The notes: generated by a model from the letters alone, not told the origin. A DNA stretch of 64,000 nt from Druceiella hillmani (GCA_039881145.1 JAYKKI010000005.1:23865501-23929500), one strand, 5' to 3'; positions 44,261 to 58,152 are shown, numbered from the stretch's first letter. Numbers and translations: made by a program.

Positions 44261-46461
44261 TACCTTCGTCTACAGAAAAATCTGAAAATAACCATGTACA
44301 TTCATAAATTGCCCAAAATTACTAGTATTTGAAAATTAGGGCGTTTAATTTTTATAAACAACTTAATTGTTTATTTCCTTATAACTACTATACCAATGGT
44401 TTCAGAGAAAAAGTTCTTTGATAAAAAATAATTCTGACAATGTAAGGAACAATTTTTGCCCACACAAGATTTGCAAAATTTTTCTGAGTTAAATGGAATA
44501 ATTTTTGCCTTTATAAAATTTTCAACATTTTCTGAGTTAGTGAGACTATTTGCAATTCTGCTGTCGTCTTTGGATGCTGATTTTTACTTTTGCTGTTGTT
44601 CAAAGTGCAGAGCGGTGTTGCACATAGTCAGAGTGCAGTAGAATTAATAATTTAAGTGGGGGGGCTGATGGCACGGAACATTAGTTGTGAACTTGCACTT
44701 GACCGATTATTTTAATTAGCATTACAAGACGCGTTTTTCAAAGTTATATTTGAAAGGATAAAAAAGAAGAAAACTTATGAGTATACGTTTTGGGTAGCAT
44801 TGCAGTGGTAAAAATATGTGTTTTATTTTTAGAATTAAATTGCGCCGGCAGACCGGTAAATATTCAATAACTGGGTTTTGTTTATGGAAAAAAGTGGAGC
44901 ATAAAGACAAAGGGAGTATATAACGTGATTGCGAATGACTTTTATTCAGAGAACATTTAGTATAGATGCTTTTAGCGCTTTAGTTTCAGTTAGGGGTTAA
45001 CCGGAATAATTAAAGCTCAACTAGGGCTGAAATCTCTGTACCCCTAGGTTACTACAACTCATTAATTAATCCACCCTGAACTTAATTGATGCTCAACTAG
45101 AATACTAAATTTATTTACACTAATGTTTGGTTACACCCTCGTTTGCGAATTACGAGACAAGTCTGCGTTCACGTGTGTAGTCTAAGTACACACATAAAGT
45201 AAATCAATACTTGCCTCAATATTCCGTAAGCTTACAGTAACGTACACACTAATATACATAATTGGCGAAGTTGAAAACATCTGACCGAGTTTGCGTCCCA
45301 GCCGATATTCACACTGGCAAATTAGTGTTTTGAACTCCAGTCGTTGCTAACGATATCATCTGTTCGGATACTAATTAAATTCCCCAACCGATTGCAAACA
45401 TTCAAAGCGAGGGTGTCACTGATGCGCCCCTGATTTGTTTGAAATAGAAACGTGAACGTTACCTTTAAAATTAAGTGAATTTTTTGGAACGTGTTTCTGT
45501 AACATGTATTTAGTTGTAACTTAGAACGTAAGCAAGTGCGACCTCAAATTCACTATCACTAGAACGTAGTCTGAAAATTGCTTACACAAAACATCAGGTG
45601 TTTTTAAAAAGTAATCGAAAAATAGTCCAATATTTAACGAAGTACTTTTCAGATGGATTTCAAATATATATGTTTTCTAGTATTAAAAAAACGTTAGGAA
45701 TCGCGTATTAACTTACGCGAAAAAAATCTGTGACTTCTCTTCTATTTCGTGCATGGATTAAATTAGGTTTGTGTTAGATTTTACTTCAAATTGAACATGT
45801 AAATAACCTGTCACAATATATTCAAAATATTAATAACTTTGCATTGCCACCGAAACGCAGGCTGTATTGGAAGATACTTAATGTACATCAGTTTGAAGGT
45901 ATGAAGTTATGTGAAATAGTAATTATAGTCCGAATGAAAAAATTAACTGTAGTAGGTTCGATTTTAGGCTTTCAACATTTTACCTAATTATTTTATTATA
46001 CATGACCTTAATGAGAACCAAGATTAGAAGTCGGCTCCATTATTTGGAGTTCACATGAAACTAAATACAGGCTGATGGGAAAACGTATCCAAAAATGTTA
46101 CTTCGCTTTTCTATTTCCTATCAATTTTCTCTTGGCTATGCTGAGTTACCTACTTTGCAGCTTAGACATAAAGTTTCTTTTGGGAAAATTTATTTTCTAA
46201 TTATTAAATAGAAAAATTATAGGTTTAAATTTATTGCAAAAATTCGCTCGGTCGTCGTACCTGCACTCGAGTAGTGAAAATCTTTGTGCTATATTCGGAA
46301 TCCAGAATCGAATTATATCGAAGTTATTCATATTCCCATGGTATAAAAATTTCCAATCATCAGGATTGCGTTGCATAAGGGTGTGATATATTTGTGATGA
46401 GTGAGAATAAACTTTTTGAAATGTGTCATTATGTGTCCTTATGTGTTTTAGTGCTATTGAG
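44261..46461. other. Noncoding stretch with a moderately GC-richer part
   Basis: No gene. The segment 45270-45440 (GCGTCCCAGCCGATATTCAC, AAGCGAGGGTGTCACTGATG) is GC-richer and repeat-free. Frames of about 60 codons are not credible. Confidence 0.4.
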
Positions 46462-46953
46462 ATTTTTACGTGAATACGTCTTTAAATTTGATACCATACG
46501 GGGGCAATCCAAAAAACCTAATGATAACAAAATCGGGGGATACAGTTTGGCATTGCAATTTCGAATCTATCCTCTACATCAAAAATGAAATTATACCACT
46601 GGATTGCTAAAGGATCAAAGAATTCATTTCGAAGCGAGAACAGTGACGCATCGCGCGCGGTGGAGGGGGAAGCGCCGCCATTTTGAGGTTATTTTGCTGC
46701 GTATTATATCGTACTATATTATATTAGTATAACTTTTGATTCGGAAAAGCTACGATGCTCGTTTAAGTTTTAATCGTCAGCTGTCGTCAAAATCTATCAA
46801 TTGTATATAAAATATTAGTTTAAAGTAGTCACAGTGAATGTAATAAGGCGCTAGAATAAAAAAATATTATCAAAAATATTTTATTTAAAAAATATAACCC
46901 GTTACATAGACGTATTCACGTACAGCACACGGCCGTGTCTATGACACAGCCAC
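46462..46953 (-). mobile_element. Interspersed repeat with GC-rich core, copy B
   Basis: Reverse-orientation partner of 12821-13383. The inner inverted pair TACGTGAATACGTCT (46467-46481) and AGACGTATTCACGTA (46908-46922) is perfect here over 15 bp. The GC-rich core on the minus strand reads AAAATGGCGGC (46674-46684), a full YY1/Pho-type site, followed by CCCCCTCCACC and GCGCGC. Homology with copy A runs on past the inverted pair to about 46953 (the CACAGCCAC end), so the pair is not the true terminus on that side. The 64-codon frame 46394-46588 is not real. Confidence 0.85.
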
Positions 46954-47868
46954 GTTCCATTTTTGTCTTGGTATCGTTATGGGAATGCATAGGTCTAATA
47001 AGTGTAATGTGTCCATAATTATTCGCAAATTGATAAATAATTTATATATATTATTCTCTGTCGATTCATTTATTGTTTCAATAATTAGACAGCCGGCGAT
47101 ACGCACAATAGTTGGAGGGCGAAAAGTCTGTAAAGTGTCGTGGGTGTGGTTTGCAGTAGATATTTACGAAGATTCTTCTGATTAATGAAAGGAGTTCTCG
47201 TTAACGATTCTTTAAACAATCCAAACGAACCGTTTGTTTAATACCAGATTTGGTGTAGATATGCTCTTTCCCTGGATGCAGATTAGCGAAGTGATCTCTA
47301 CAAGGTCTCTTCGTGAAATTTTCATAATTTGTTCTTTATTCGCCGAAACATAGTTTGCTGCAAAAATTGCTGGATTTTATTACTTGCCCACCTAATACTT
47401 TCTGACAAAGAAATGTAGTCAACGTAAATATGATTTAAGTAAATAGGATGAAAAACTTTTTAGTTTTAATAATAGGAATAAAAATATTAACTGAATGATT
47501 TTATCCGTTTACATATTTTTAAATATATACTGCAAACAGCTTTATGCGTAATACTTACGTAATAAAATTGTTGCCATGAAAAACCTAATTGAAAGTGTGC
47601 ATAGATTCCATACTGAGTTACCAGGTAGCCAAAAGTATAAAGCAATGTTTATGCTAAATTGAGAGCTGATGTCTTGATTCGCTTGAAGCCCGTTAGTTTG
47701 ACGTTAAGACTTTTGCATTTTTGCCTTGGCGACCGAATCTTACCTGATAGCAAAGATATATTATTCTATGTGGAAAATGTTCATATATAAATACCAATTG
47801 GAGTAAAAAGATACGTGAGAATATTTTCCTTTAAAACGTTATGCATAAATCTAAAAAAAATCTGACAC
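46954..47868. other. Noncoding stretch
   Basis: No gene. Slightly GC-richer at 47085-47165 within a 68-codon frame without recognisable domain. Confidence 0.45.
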
Positions 47869-48018
47869 AGACTTTCAGATTCACAATTAAATGAAACTAC
47901 GTGATGTATTATTATTTCTACTTTCTTTAATTTCTTTACCAGGATCTAGGTTTTGTTGTATTACAACATCTTCAGGTGGGATATTAGCAAAGATCGGATA
48001 TGAGAAAGACTTTCAGAT
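47869..48018 (-). mobile_element. Solitary Penelope-like hammerhead fragment with 12-bp direct repeats
   Basis: The inserted 126 bp (47881-48006) matches one arm of the palindrome at 20435-20970 from CAATTAAATGAAACTACGTG to TTAGCAA. It is bounded by AGACTTTCAGAT at 47869-47880 and again at 48007-48018, as expected for a target-site duplication. On the minus strand the ribozyme-like part keeps CCCACCTGAAGATG and the helix GTTGT-AAT-ACAAC. It has AAAA for GAAA, ATC for the GTC cleavage triplet and CTGG for GTGG, so it is dead. It supports a retroposed, truncated origin. Confidence 0.82.
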
Positions 48019-49070
48019 AATATATTGTAGTTTTTAGAAGCCATTTATATGTCTTGACACTGCTAGTAATAATTTTATATAAAATACTATTCACTAATTT
48101 AAACAAAAAGATGTATAGTCAATTAATTTACGTATTTGATATGGTATGGAAGAAACAGTAATGTGTCTTCTGTCTTAATATGTTTAACATTTTTTGCGAA
48201 TCGTAACTTAATTTTTAAAATTCGTTATATATTTATAATTTTAAATATCGAGCTTCAGTCCTAACATTTTGTGGATGTTTATTCTTAGAATAGTTTTCTT
48301 GGAAAATTTTGAATTGATATGGTTGAATAAGCTATGACGAATTTTATTTTGGCTTTGCTTTAGCATTAAAATCTATTTCAATACAAGGAAAAATTCTGCG
48401 GAAAGCAAAAGCATAGTGAATAATTTTATTTTCCTCTTGGTCTTTTAGATATATTTTTATCAGAAAAAACTCTCGGGAATGTTGACTAATGAGATAAAGA
48501 AAAACCTCCTTTTAGTATAAATTCTAAATAGAAAGTTCAAATATTGTATTTATTTATTCCTTTATTCATTCATTGAAATATAAAGAGCTTTAGAATTGAC
48601 AACAATAAGTTTAACAATATAACGTGTATTTGTGATAATAATATAATTATTTAATAAACACTTTATTATATACAATACGGATTCTGTCTAGCTACTGTTG
48701 AGCAATGAAGATGGGTTTTGTAAATTAAGTATCATGGCCTATTGATTCGTAAGCAAGCTAGTGTTTATTCTCAAGGTTGCTTGAATATTACTTGACATCA
48801 GCATATAAAATATATCTAGTTAGCATAGCGAGTTTCATTATAATTTAGGTTTATAATGACATAATATATTGAAATTTTGTAGCTTAATGATATATTACTA
48901 TAACAATTACTGTATACGTTGTAAATTAGATAGTATGATTCTAAAATTACACAAGTTCATTTTAAGGGATTGGCTCAATTGAAGCTAATGGGTAATAAAA
49001 CTGACAGTTACTATAACGCAAGTAATACGAGATTCGACTGATAAAAAGTTCCCACATTTGAATTAAAAGT
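48019..49070. other. Noncoding stretch
   Basis: Nothing recognised. Confidence 0.5.
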
Positions 49071-49226
49071 ATGGACACCAGCAATAATATTTTGAATAAA
49101 AAAAATGGATACCAGCAATAATATATTGAATAAAAAAATGGATACCAGCAATAATATATTGAATTAAAAAAATGGATACCAGCAATAATATATTGAATTT
49201 AAAAAATGGACACCAGCAATAATTGT
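49071..49226. repeat. Tandem repeat, five units of about 34 bp
   Basis: ATGGATACCAGCAATAATAT then ATTGAATAAAAAA is repeated, with GGACACC in the first and last units. Units begin at about 49071, 49105, 49139, 49173 and 49206. Very little divergence. Confidence 0.95.
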
Positions 49227-50368
<1,142 letters not shown>

Positions 50369-50415
50369 GCATTTGTTCATTTTACTAAAGCTCGTTTAGT
50401 AAAATGAACAAATGC
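50369..50415. repeat. Perfect 21-bp hairpin
   Basis: Left arm 50369-50389 (GCATTTGTTCATTTTACTAA and one more A) and right arm 50395-50415 are exact complements around GCTCG. It is the longest perfect short-loop stem outside the large palindrome. Possibly a foldback MITE core or small-RNA hairpin. Confidence 0.92.
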
Positions 50416-51339
50416 GGCCAGTACAAATGTTTTTCAAATTGTTTTTCTTATTGTTCAAAGTTCGTATTATAAAAACAATAAAGTTTAATTCATGACAACA
50501 AAAAAAAGAAAACGTATATTGTTTATGATTTTTTTTAGGAAACAATGGTTGAGGTTTTTCTTTAAGATTTAAAATAATAAAATATATAGCGTTGCTGTCA
50601 CTAGGAACAAACGCTCACAGGAAAATGTACTCGAAACTGAAATGGGAGATTGTTGGTAATAAGTGGTATAAACACCGTGTCGCCTACCCCACATCCCGTT
50701 TGAATTTATATTTTTAATCAGGCTTGTTTGCTAGTTGATCACTTTTCGTCATGTCCCATTGCAAAACTTTGGAGGAGTTAAGTTCCAAAAAAATACAGTT
50801 GTGACACCGACTTTAAGTGCAATGTGCAGCAAGGCCGGTTGCGCTGTCAGAATTCAGGAATCCTATTGGCGTTTTTTTCATCCAATAGTGGCGTTACCTT
50901 CATCGATCTCGGTGTTTATCAAGGTGTTAGTTTGAATTGTGAACATAATACTCTCAGCTCATAATTATAAACCGTATTATATGTATCAAGTGTGTAAAAC
51001 TTGATACATATAGCGGACTTATTGCTACGAGAGCAATCTCTTACAGCTAATCGGAAAACCAGTCTAGTGATCACGCCGCGTTGTTTCCTGATCACATTTC
51101 ACAATATTGATAATTGGACTGATCACAGTCACTACGACATGATTATGATCAGCCTAACACAGCACGGCGGGAGATTATCAATTTTTCATCATAATTTTAT
51201 TGCCTATTTATTGTGGCTGGTTTTTGAAAAAAAAATACTGCAGGTATGTATTGTCAAAAATCCATAAATATATATTTTAGGAGTACACCTCGTAGAAAAT
51301 ATATACCGTAGTGTAGGTATTAACCATTTTTAAGCGAGT
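50416..51339. other. Noncoding stretch
   Basis: No credible gene; frames at 50735-50935 and 51001-51267 show no domain. ACTTGATACATATA repeats the reverse of TATATGTATCAAGT at about 50980-51010, a 14-bp inverted pair. Confidence 0.5.
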
Positions 51340-51630
51340 ACACTCTACCCGCTGTGAGACTGAAAGCGCTCAAAACGATCCTCAAACAGACGAGCGGAAC
51401 GCGAAACTATTCAAACATTTTATGGGAACTATTCGACTCGCATAAAATTTAAATCACTTTTCCTCAAGCCGCCCCGTTTCCTGTGCCGAACAATGGAAAC
51501 GCATTAGTAACTCCTCATCATGTTTAAGTCATGTACTCGCAGTGTATTAGCGCACCTAGGGCAATGTGCGCCCTGGGGCTCGGGTGTTATGATCGCGCGC
51601 ACTGTGTGTACCATGATCATTGTATTTTAG
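51340..51630. promoter_or_regulatory. GC-richer block, candidate conserved regulatory DNA
   Basis: Composition rises (AGACGAGCGGAACGCGAAAC, AAGCCGCCCCGTTTCCTGTG, GCGCCCTGGGGCTCGGGTG) with no repeats. TTTATGG (51418-51424) and CATAAAATTT (51441-51450) are the posterior-Hox type of TTTATGR site in opposite orientations. GGGCAATGTGCGCCC forms a small GC hairpin. Function is inference. Confidence 0.38.
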
Positions 51631-52799
51631 GAAAATTACGGTATTAATAGAGGTTAATGTTACATTAATTTTGGGCGACTGTTAAATGGTTCACTTAAGT
51701 TATTAATATAATTACGAAATATTTATATCAGTATGGTTAATTATATTTAATTTTTAAACGTTATGATATTTAGTGTTTCGTATGTTATAAGTACGCAATA
51801 GGCGGCGTGCTTATAGTTTTCAATCATCTGTATCTGTTGTTTATTTGCTCCCTTGCTTATTTGGTTTATAATTTTTAATGATAAGGGTATGTAATAAAAG
51901 TAGGGAAGCAGCTTATGGGATATAAATAGATTGTTCTGAGAAGTGAACTTTGCAATATTTTATCAGATGGATTCGGAAATAGTGAGCCGACACTACTAAG
52001 GTACTTCATCAGTTTGTTTGTACAGAAATTTATGAGATTTGCCAAATATTATACGGAAACTATTTTCGTTCCATAATTAGATTTTTATGAATTCGGAAAA
52101 TTTGTATAATTATTCTTTGTAATAGATTAATTAAAAATTGCTAACTACAACGTATTTTAATATTCGTTTCTATTGGTTACGCGATTTTAGGTTTATTATT
52201 AGGATTATATACAATTATAAATTTGTTTGAAACTAAACGAGTGAAAATACTGAAAATCCAATTCAATAGTGCATACTATTACTTCACTTATAACATATTT
52301 ATTCAAAATAATACATGTTATGGTGATAGCCAAAAGTTGGTTACTCTCATGTCGTATCTAGGAAAGAAAGGACTATGTGATTATGTAAGTATTATAGTTT
52401 CATTATTCTACTATTTACAAATATTAATATTCTTTTCCACTATATAAGTATATTGGTTAGTATATGTTTCACGGACGTATATTTATAGAGAGTTTTTAAA
52501 AAAACCACGAGATCATACAGTTTTCCCATGAACTACTAGTAACGCTGTTATATAATTTTGATTTTTGCCATTTAGGAGATGGTGACAAAAGAGGGATGTG
52601 TTTTTGTGAGCCTTTTCAGTAACATACCTCTAGATCCCTTTTACATACATTCTGAATAAAAAATAGTTTTGGACTTGTCATCTCTTTTAAACAATACTCC
52701 ACAGGAACACGAAATTGAAAAACTATTTCTTCGAGTACTTTATTCGCCGCCTCAATAATTTCCATATAAATATTTCTGACTGCTAACTTGACATACACG
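51631..52799. other. Noncoding stretch
   Basis: Nothing recognised. Confidence 0.5.
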
Positions 52800-52930
52800 C
52801 AAGTTAATTTGCTTTATCATTATGCCAAATTTCAAGTTTCCACGTCAAACGATTTCTAAGAAAAAGGCCTGGGATAAATAGATAGACGGATGATGCACGT
52901 ATTGTACATGTCGGATGACGTACATATTGC
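52800..52930. repeat. Dispersed-repeat fragment
   Basis: ATGCCAAATTTCAAGTTTCC, ACGTCAAACGATTTCTAAG and ATAGATAGACGGATGATG resemble the segment near 25095-25165 and related lepidopteran repeat tails. Confidence 0.5.
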
Positions 52931-54520
52931 GTTATTTGCGTTTTTTATTAAGGAGCATGACGCGAAAAACGTCATTGTAATAACTGCCTTAAAGTTATTC
53001 AGAGAACGCTTAAATGCTTAAAGTTCTAAATATAATTCATAAATGCCACAACGTTGTAAAGGCCATAATGTATGTTTTGCACAATTGAAACAAAAGAAAC
53101 CCCCGAAGCTAATATGTTAAATAAATATGTAAGCTTCATGCAGTGCTGAATAATATTACTCGCTTGATTTATAAGATATGTATAAAATTATTTTTGTTGT
53201 ATAGAATTGTTTCAGATGTTGGTTAAAATTATACAATGTAAATTTTTAGTAATAATAATAACTTATTGTCTGTGTCAAACTTAAATACTCCAGTGCACGG
53301 TATAACACTGTTAAAATCGAGTGAGGATTTTATTATTTCCTTAATCTCACCATTTGGATGACGAAAGACCATCAGCGCGTGGAGGATCGTGTGCAAACAT
53401 GTACGTAGTATATAACATAACGAATTATACAAAGTTCGTCATAATGAAGTCGTTAAGTGAGTCATTATTGCATTGTGCTTGTTTTTGTATAACCTTGGTT
53501 GCGCAACACTGCTTTTTGTATATTGCACATTGATGACTGGTTACCTTCATTGCAGTTCTCCTTCATTTACATATTAATAAGTGATTGGATTTAATACTAT
53601 GGTACATTGAGCTTATAGAACTTTGATAAACTTTAATATTTTGGTCTTGTATCTGTATATTCCCTTGCTTTGTTCCATATTATACAAACAACTACCTCAA
53701 TATAATGGTAAAAGTGTATTATGTATTAAACGTTCAATATTGTTGTTTGTTTTATTGCTCACATTTTAAATTTTATTGCGTTCTTTTTCTTTAATATTTC
53801 AATTAATGATATGTGTGTATTGGTATATAGGAATATATTTTTATAAGATATACAACTTTATACATTGATATGTATGTGTAATATCTATAATTACTCGTTA
53901 CACGTGACTTTGTCTGTATAAAATTTGGTTGATGACCATACGTGGTACTTAGCAGATATTACATATAACTTGACTATATTTAAGACTACAAACGAAGGCA
54001 ATGCCAGACAGTGGAATTAGTGCAAAAGATGTAGGAGAATAAAGAATGAACTTCTTTGAAATGTCAACAGGTGAATATCCAGCTCAATGCATTTTTGTAA
54101 ACTTTTTTTTGTCGCTGTTGGTCGCTAGGACCAAGTGGTTTCGTGAACTAAGTGCCCTCATGAGCTTGCTACGTACCACAGGTAGTGGGAGAAACATAGT
54201 TTCTTCAAATGTGAAAATTATAAGTAACTGATGATGACTTAAGCTAAGCAGCAACAGCGTCATGTGGAGATGCACTAGAAAATGTTTTTGTTATTTCTTA
54301 AGAAACACTTTTTTTACGGAAGGAGGGGGATGAATCTAATGGGGTAGAGGGTAACTATACTATACATAAATTCGTAATATATTTTGCTATTGTGAAAAAT
54401 TATAGATTTACTTAAAGAGTTATTCAGTTTTTCTTCTTAAAGAGCTATGAAATGACAAATAAAAAAATAATGAAAAAGAGTAGACTTTTCTAACAAAGCT
54501 GGAGAAACCGTGCTGGTCAT
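52931..54520. other. Noncoding stretch
   Basis: No gene. Overlapping short frames on both strands at 54046-54275 are not convincing. Confidence 0.5.
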
Positions 54521-55060
54521 TTTTAGGGTTCAGTACCTCAAAAGGAGAAAGGAACTCTTACAGGATCACTTCGTTGTCCGTCTGTCGGTCTGTCGAGACT
54601 CTTTTACTCAGGAACGTGTGGAGGTATAAAGTTGAAATTAATATCAAATACCTAGGTCTACTGTCTGGAGCAATAAAAACTTAAACTTCTAAGTTAATGT
54701 CGTCAAGAAGGACTCTAAAAATACGTCCATTAATGCCGCATATTCTGGCACTCGCCAATAAATAAAAACGTACAGGGTACTTCCCATTGACCTAGAATCA
54801 TGAAATTTGGCAAGAAGCAAGGTCTCACAGCAAAGTAAAGGGTCTCACAGCAAAGTAAAAAAAATATCGTTAATTTATAGTTATATCCCAATTTCTTTTT
54901 AAATATACCCCTGTAAAAAAATAAAAATTTTGAATATACTTTGAATATAATTTTAAAAATTTTGAATATAATTTTATTAATATTATGTATTATTAAATGT
55001 TTATAAATGCTTAAACGCATACGGAACCCTCATAGTGCGAGTTTCACTCGTGTTTGACAT
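54521..55060 (+). mobile_element. Lepidopteran-type dispersed retroposon, plus copy (fullest)
   Basis: It begins TTTTAGGGTTCAGTACCTCA then AAAGGAG, continues GGATCACTTCGTTGTCCGTC with iterated GTCTGTCG, CAGGAACGTGTGGAGG, AAGTTGAAATTAATATCAAA, AATGCCGCATATTCTGGCAC, ACTTCCCATTGACCTAGAAT and CATGAAATTTGGCA. It ends ACGGAACCCTCATAGTGCGA then GTTTCACTCG. A 21-bp phrase with GGTCTCACAGCAAAGTAAA is duplicated inside. Known to me as a very common moth and butterfly repeat; no protein is encoded in this copy. Confidence 0.8.
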
Positions 55061-55984
55061 GTTTTTTATTTAACAGATATGAATTTTAGATGAGATTATG
55101 ATTTATTTTTGGTGTCTTTAAATCAGGGGACCCAAACGTTATAAAAAAACAATTCAATGGCAAATTCTAGACTAATACGAATTTTGCTTGAAATTTAATA
55201 GATATCGAAACGGTTCGCAGATACCGAAAATGAAGGTCTTTTTCGTAATGTAATTATTTAAAACAAGAAGCATTTACTCTTTATCTACAATAATATAACT
55301 AGATGGTACTTTTTGAGTTCCTTTTTCTACTCCTATATTACTTTTTTTATTTAATGCTGAAACGGAGATTAAACGATACGGCATTGATTAATTTTTGTGA
55401 GGCAAAGTATAGAATATCACTATTTTCTTAATAATTGTCAGGTTACATATCTTTTGTATCTTCATGAGTTACAAAAGATATGTATTCTATTGCAAAAACT
55501 ACATATAGCCTATTACTAAAGGGTAGTCTGTCTCACTTTTGAGTTAGATATGAAAAAAAATATGTACTCGATCATACATAATTAAATTTAAGGCTTGACA
55601 ATATACATAAATAAAACGGATCTGACTACAACATTGTCGCTTATAGATAAACCACGAAAACATATTTTCAGGTATTCATTTGCAGTACAAACATACTCCG
55701 ATTTACGATGTGAAACCTGGCAGGCTGCCTAAAGCTCTACAATAGATTGCCAGTATTACTGAACTGATGCTATAGACGTGTATTTAACACGCCTGAGTTC
55801 TCTCCGAAAAATAGCTTGCGAAAAACGAATCGAGTACAGTAAGAAATTCGGCCAGAGACTGGATGTTCAATGACGAACAATGTGTACCAAAAGCTTTTTA
55901 TTTAAAGCTCGTAAGTTTGACTTTATGTCAAAGTTTCCCTCGAGTTAATGTAAATTTACAAGTGATTAGTTTAACTTTGAAAAA
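55061..55984. other. Noncoding stretch
   Basis: A short inverted pair CATATCTTTTGTAT / TACAAAAGATATGTA lies at about 55445-55485. Otherwise nothing. Confidence 0.5.
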
Positions 55985-56085
55985 TTACTTATTTTGCATT
56001 TCTTTTCATTTGAGACGTTGAATAGCTACGAAAAAAGACCTATTTTCCATTTCTTTTCATTTGAGATGTTGAATAGCTTTGTAAT
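55985..56085. repeat. Two direct units of about 50 bp
   Basis: TTTCTTTTCATTTGAGACGT and TTTCTTTTCATTTGAGATGT are each followed by TGAATAGCT, 50 bp apart. Confidence 0.88.
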
Positions 56086-56588
56086 AGAAAATTCACTGTA
56101 TTTTTATGGTTTTTGTCTAGCAGTTATTTTTATAGATAATAATATAAATGTTCCCGTTAACAATATCTGACATAAGTTATTTGTTTCATGATAAAAAAAG
56201 GTTTTCATGATATAGCTTTTTACAACATTTCACAAAAATGTTTTGTTAACATATTTTTTAGGAGGTTCCTTTTACGTCGACTAACCATACATTTTAGATC
56301 AATTGGTACAGAAGGTACATAATACGCGTGAAGATGCATTATAATGGAATCATAAAAGGAGATAAAGTAAATACGGTACCTTGCCTGAAATCAGCGCAAA
56401 TACAAATATTGTTTATAATTTATATCTAAAATAAAATTGTTTAACCAGAAACATACACGAATTTGTTACTTCATTAAACGTAGATATTTTCTGTTAACAG
56501 GTAGGGAAAAATATTTTGGTGCAAGACAGTAACGTCTGCTCAATTGTGGATTACCACAAGTAAAAAGTGTTTTGTACTTCTCATATCG

Positions 56589-56589
<1 letters not shown>
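56086..56589. other. Noncoding stretch
   Basis: Nothing recognised. Confidence 0.5.

Positions 56590-56640
<51 letters not shown>
56590..56640. repeat. (TA)n microsatellite
   Basis: About 50 bp of pure TA. Confidence 0.95.
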
Positions 56641-56643
<3 letters not shown>

Positions 56644-58112
56644 CGTATAAAATAAATAGGAAGCCTGTAGATAGAATTAAAAATTAACAAAATTTACAAG
56701 GTTTTTAACTTGTCTCAGCATTTTGTCATACTCGTATTAACATACGAGTTTTATATCCTAAAACAAAGGCTTATTATAGTATAGTAGCTTCACTCTCATG
56801 TTATTAGCTTGCCCACTTGCCACTTTAACTAATTTCTGATCGAAATAAAAAGTTCAACATATTTAAAAATAAAATACATATGTAAAATTAAAGTTGTTTA
56901 AAAATTAAATATATTGACAAAAGTAAAAGTGGTTAAAATAAAACATTTTATTTTTAACAGACCTATTTATAAACATTACGTATACTAAGACCACTGTTTT
57001 GCTATGCGCGTGAGTTGGCTCGCTTTAAAAGGCTAGCTTCATTGACAGATATTGCATTTTACATATACACAGAAGCTTTGCCCGTGGTTTTACGGGCGTA
57101 GAATTATTTTAATTATGCTATTATTCTCGCTGAGTCACTAAACGCCTTCGTGCCGTCCGCCCTGTTGAACATTGACGAAATTACTTAGGACGATGATTCA
57201 ATAATTAAACCGATCTCATTAAGCAGTATTACATTAATTTTACATTTAAGCAGTATTTTACAACTTCTGCTAATTTTTTATCTCCTCTCTGTAGTTATAA
57301 ATTATGACCACATATAACCTATAATCTTCCTCAAAGTATGGTCTTTATAAAACAAAAATAATTTTTGAAATCGGAAGTAGGGTTATAGAGATTAGATCTA
57401 ACAGATAAATAAACAAGTAATAGTTTTGCTTTATATACTAGTACACATATCTAGAAAATTCTTTACTGCAATTGCTAAAACTTTAGAGATATTTCATGCA
57501 ATTGAATTGGTACTTCCACAATGGACAGCACGAACAAATGATTAATAAAATAATTGGTTTAAAATCAGATTAAAACGAAGTGTAAAATAATCGGAAAGGC
57601 GTGAGTACACATTGTGTGTGTGAAGGTGATTGAGTTTGTTATTTATCAGTTTTGTATTGAATTGAAGATCAGTCTGCTATAACGTAATGAAAGGCTATGA
57701 TGTTCTGCTGATATGTAAACTTATTAGTCTTACTCGTTTTAATGTTAGCCATTCAATAGGATTGATATTTCAAAATTTCACAGATTGAAAATCACATGAT
57801 TAAATATTATTTGGATCAGGGCAGGATGTGCCCTGGTCTAGATAATATTTATTTTTTGGTGGTGTACAGTGTACTCATTCAGCTAAAATATTAATTACAA
57901 AAATAGATTTAATAGTATGAATAATTTATAAAACAAGCACTGAAAGTCCTTGTATAATTTAAATTTATGAGACGATTCTATCAAAATTGCAAATTGTTTT
58001 AGTAAAATGAATATAGCATCCATAATAATTATAAAGACCAAGGAGGGATTTTTCCGTTTGGTTACCCTAATTCTGTTTAATAAATATTGCTCTGATTTAC
58101 GATTTTTTTAAT
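56641..58112. other. Noncoding stretch with a short repeat fragment
   Basis: At about 57072-57110, AAGCTTTGCCCGTGGTTTTA then CGGGCGTAGAATTATT resembles a lepidopteran repeat motif with GCTTTGCCCGCGGCTTC. The next 60 bp (CTTCGTGCCGTCCGCCCTG) are GC-richer and unexplained. Confidence 0.45.
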
Positions 58113-58152
58113 GCCACATGTAACTTAATTATGTGATTAAGTTACATGTGGC
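58113..58152. repeat. Perfect 17-bp hairpin
   Basis: GCCACATGTAACTTAAT (58113-58129) and ATTAAGTTACATGTGGC (58136-58152) are exact complements around TATGTG. Confidence 0.92.
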
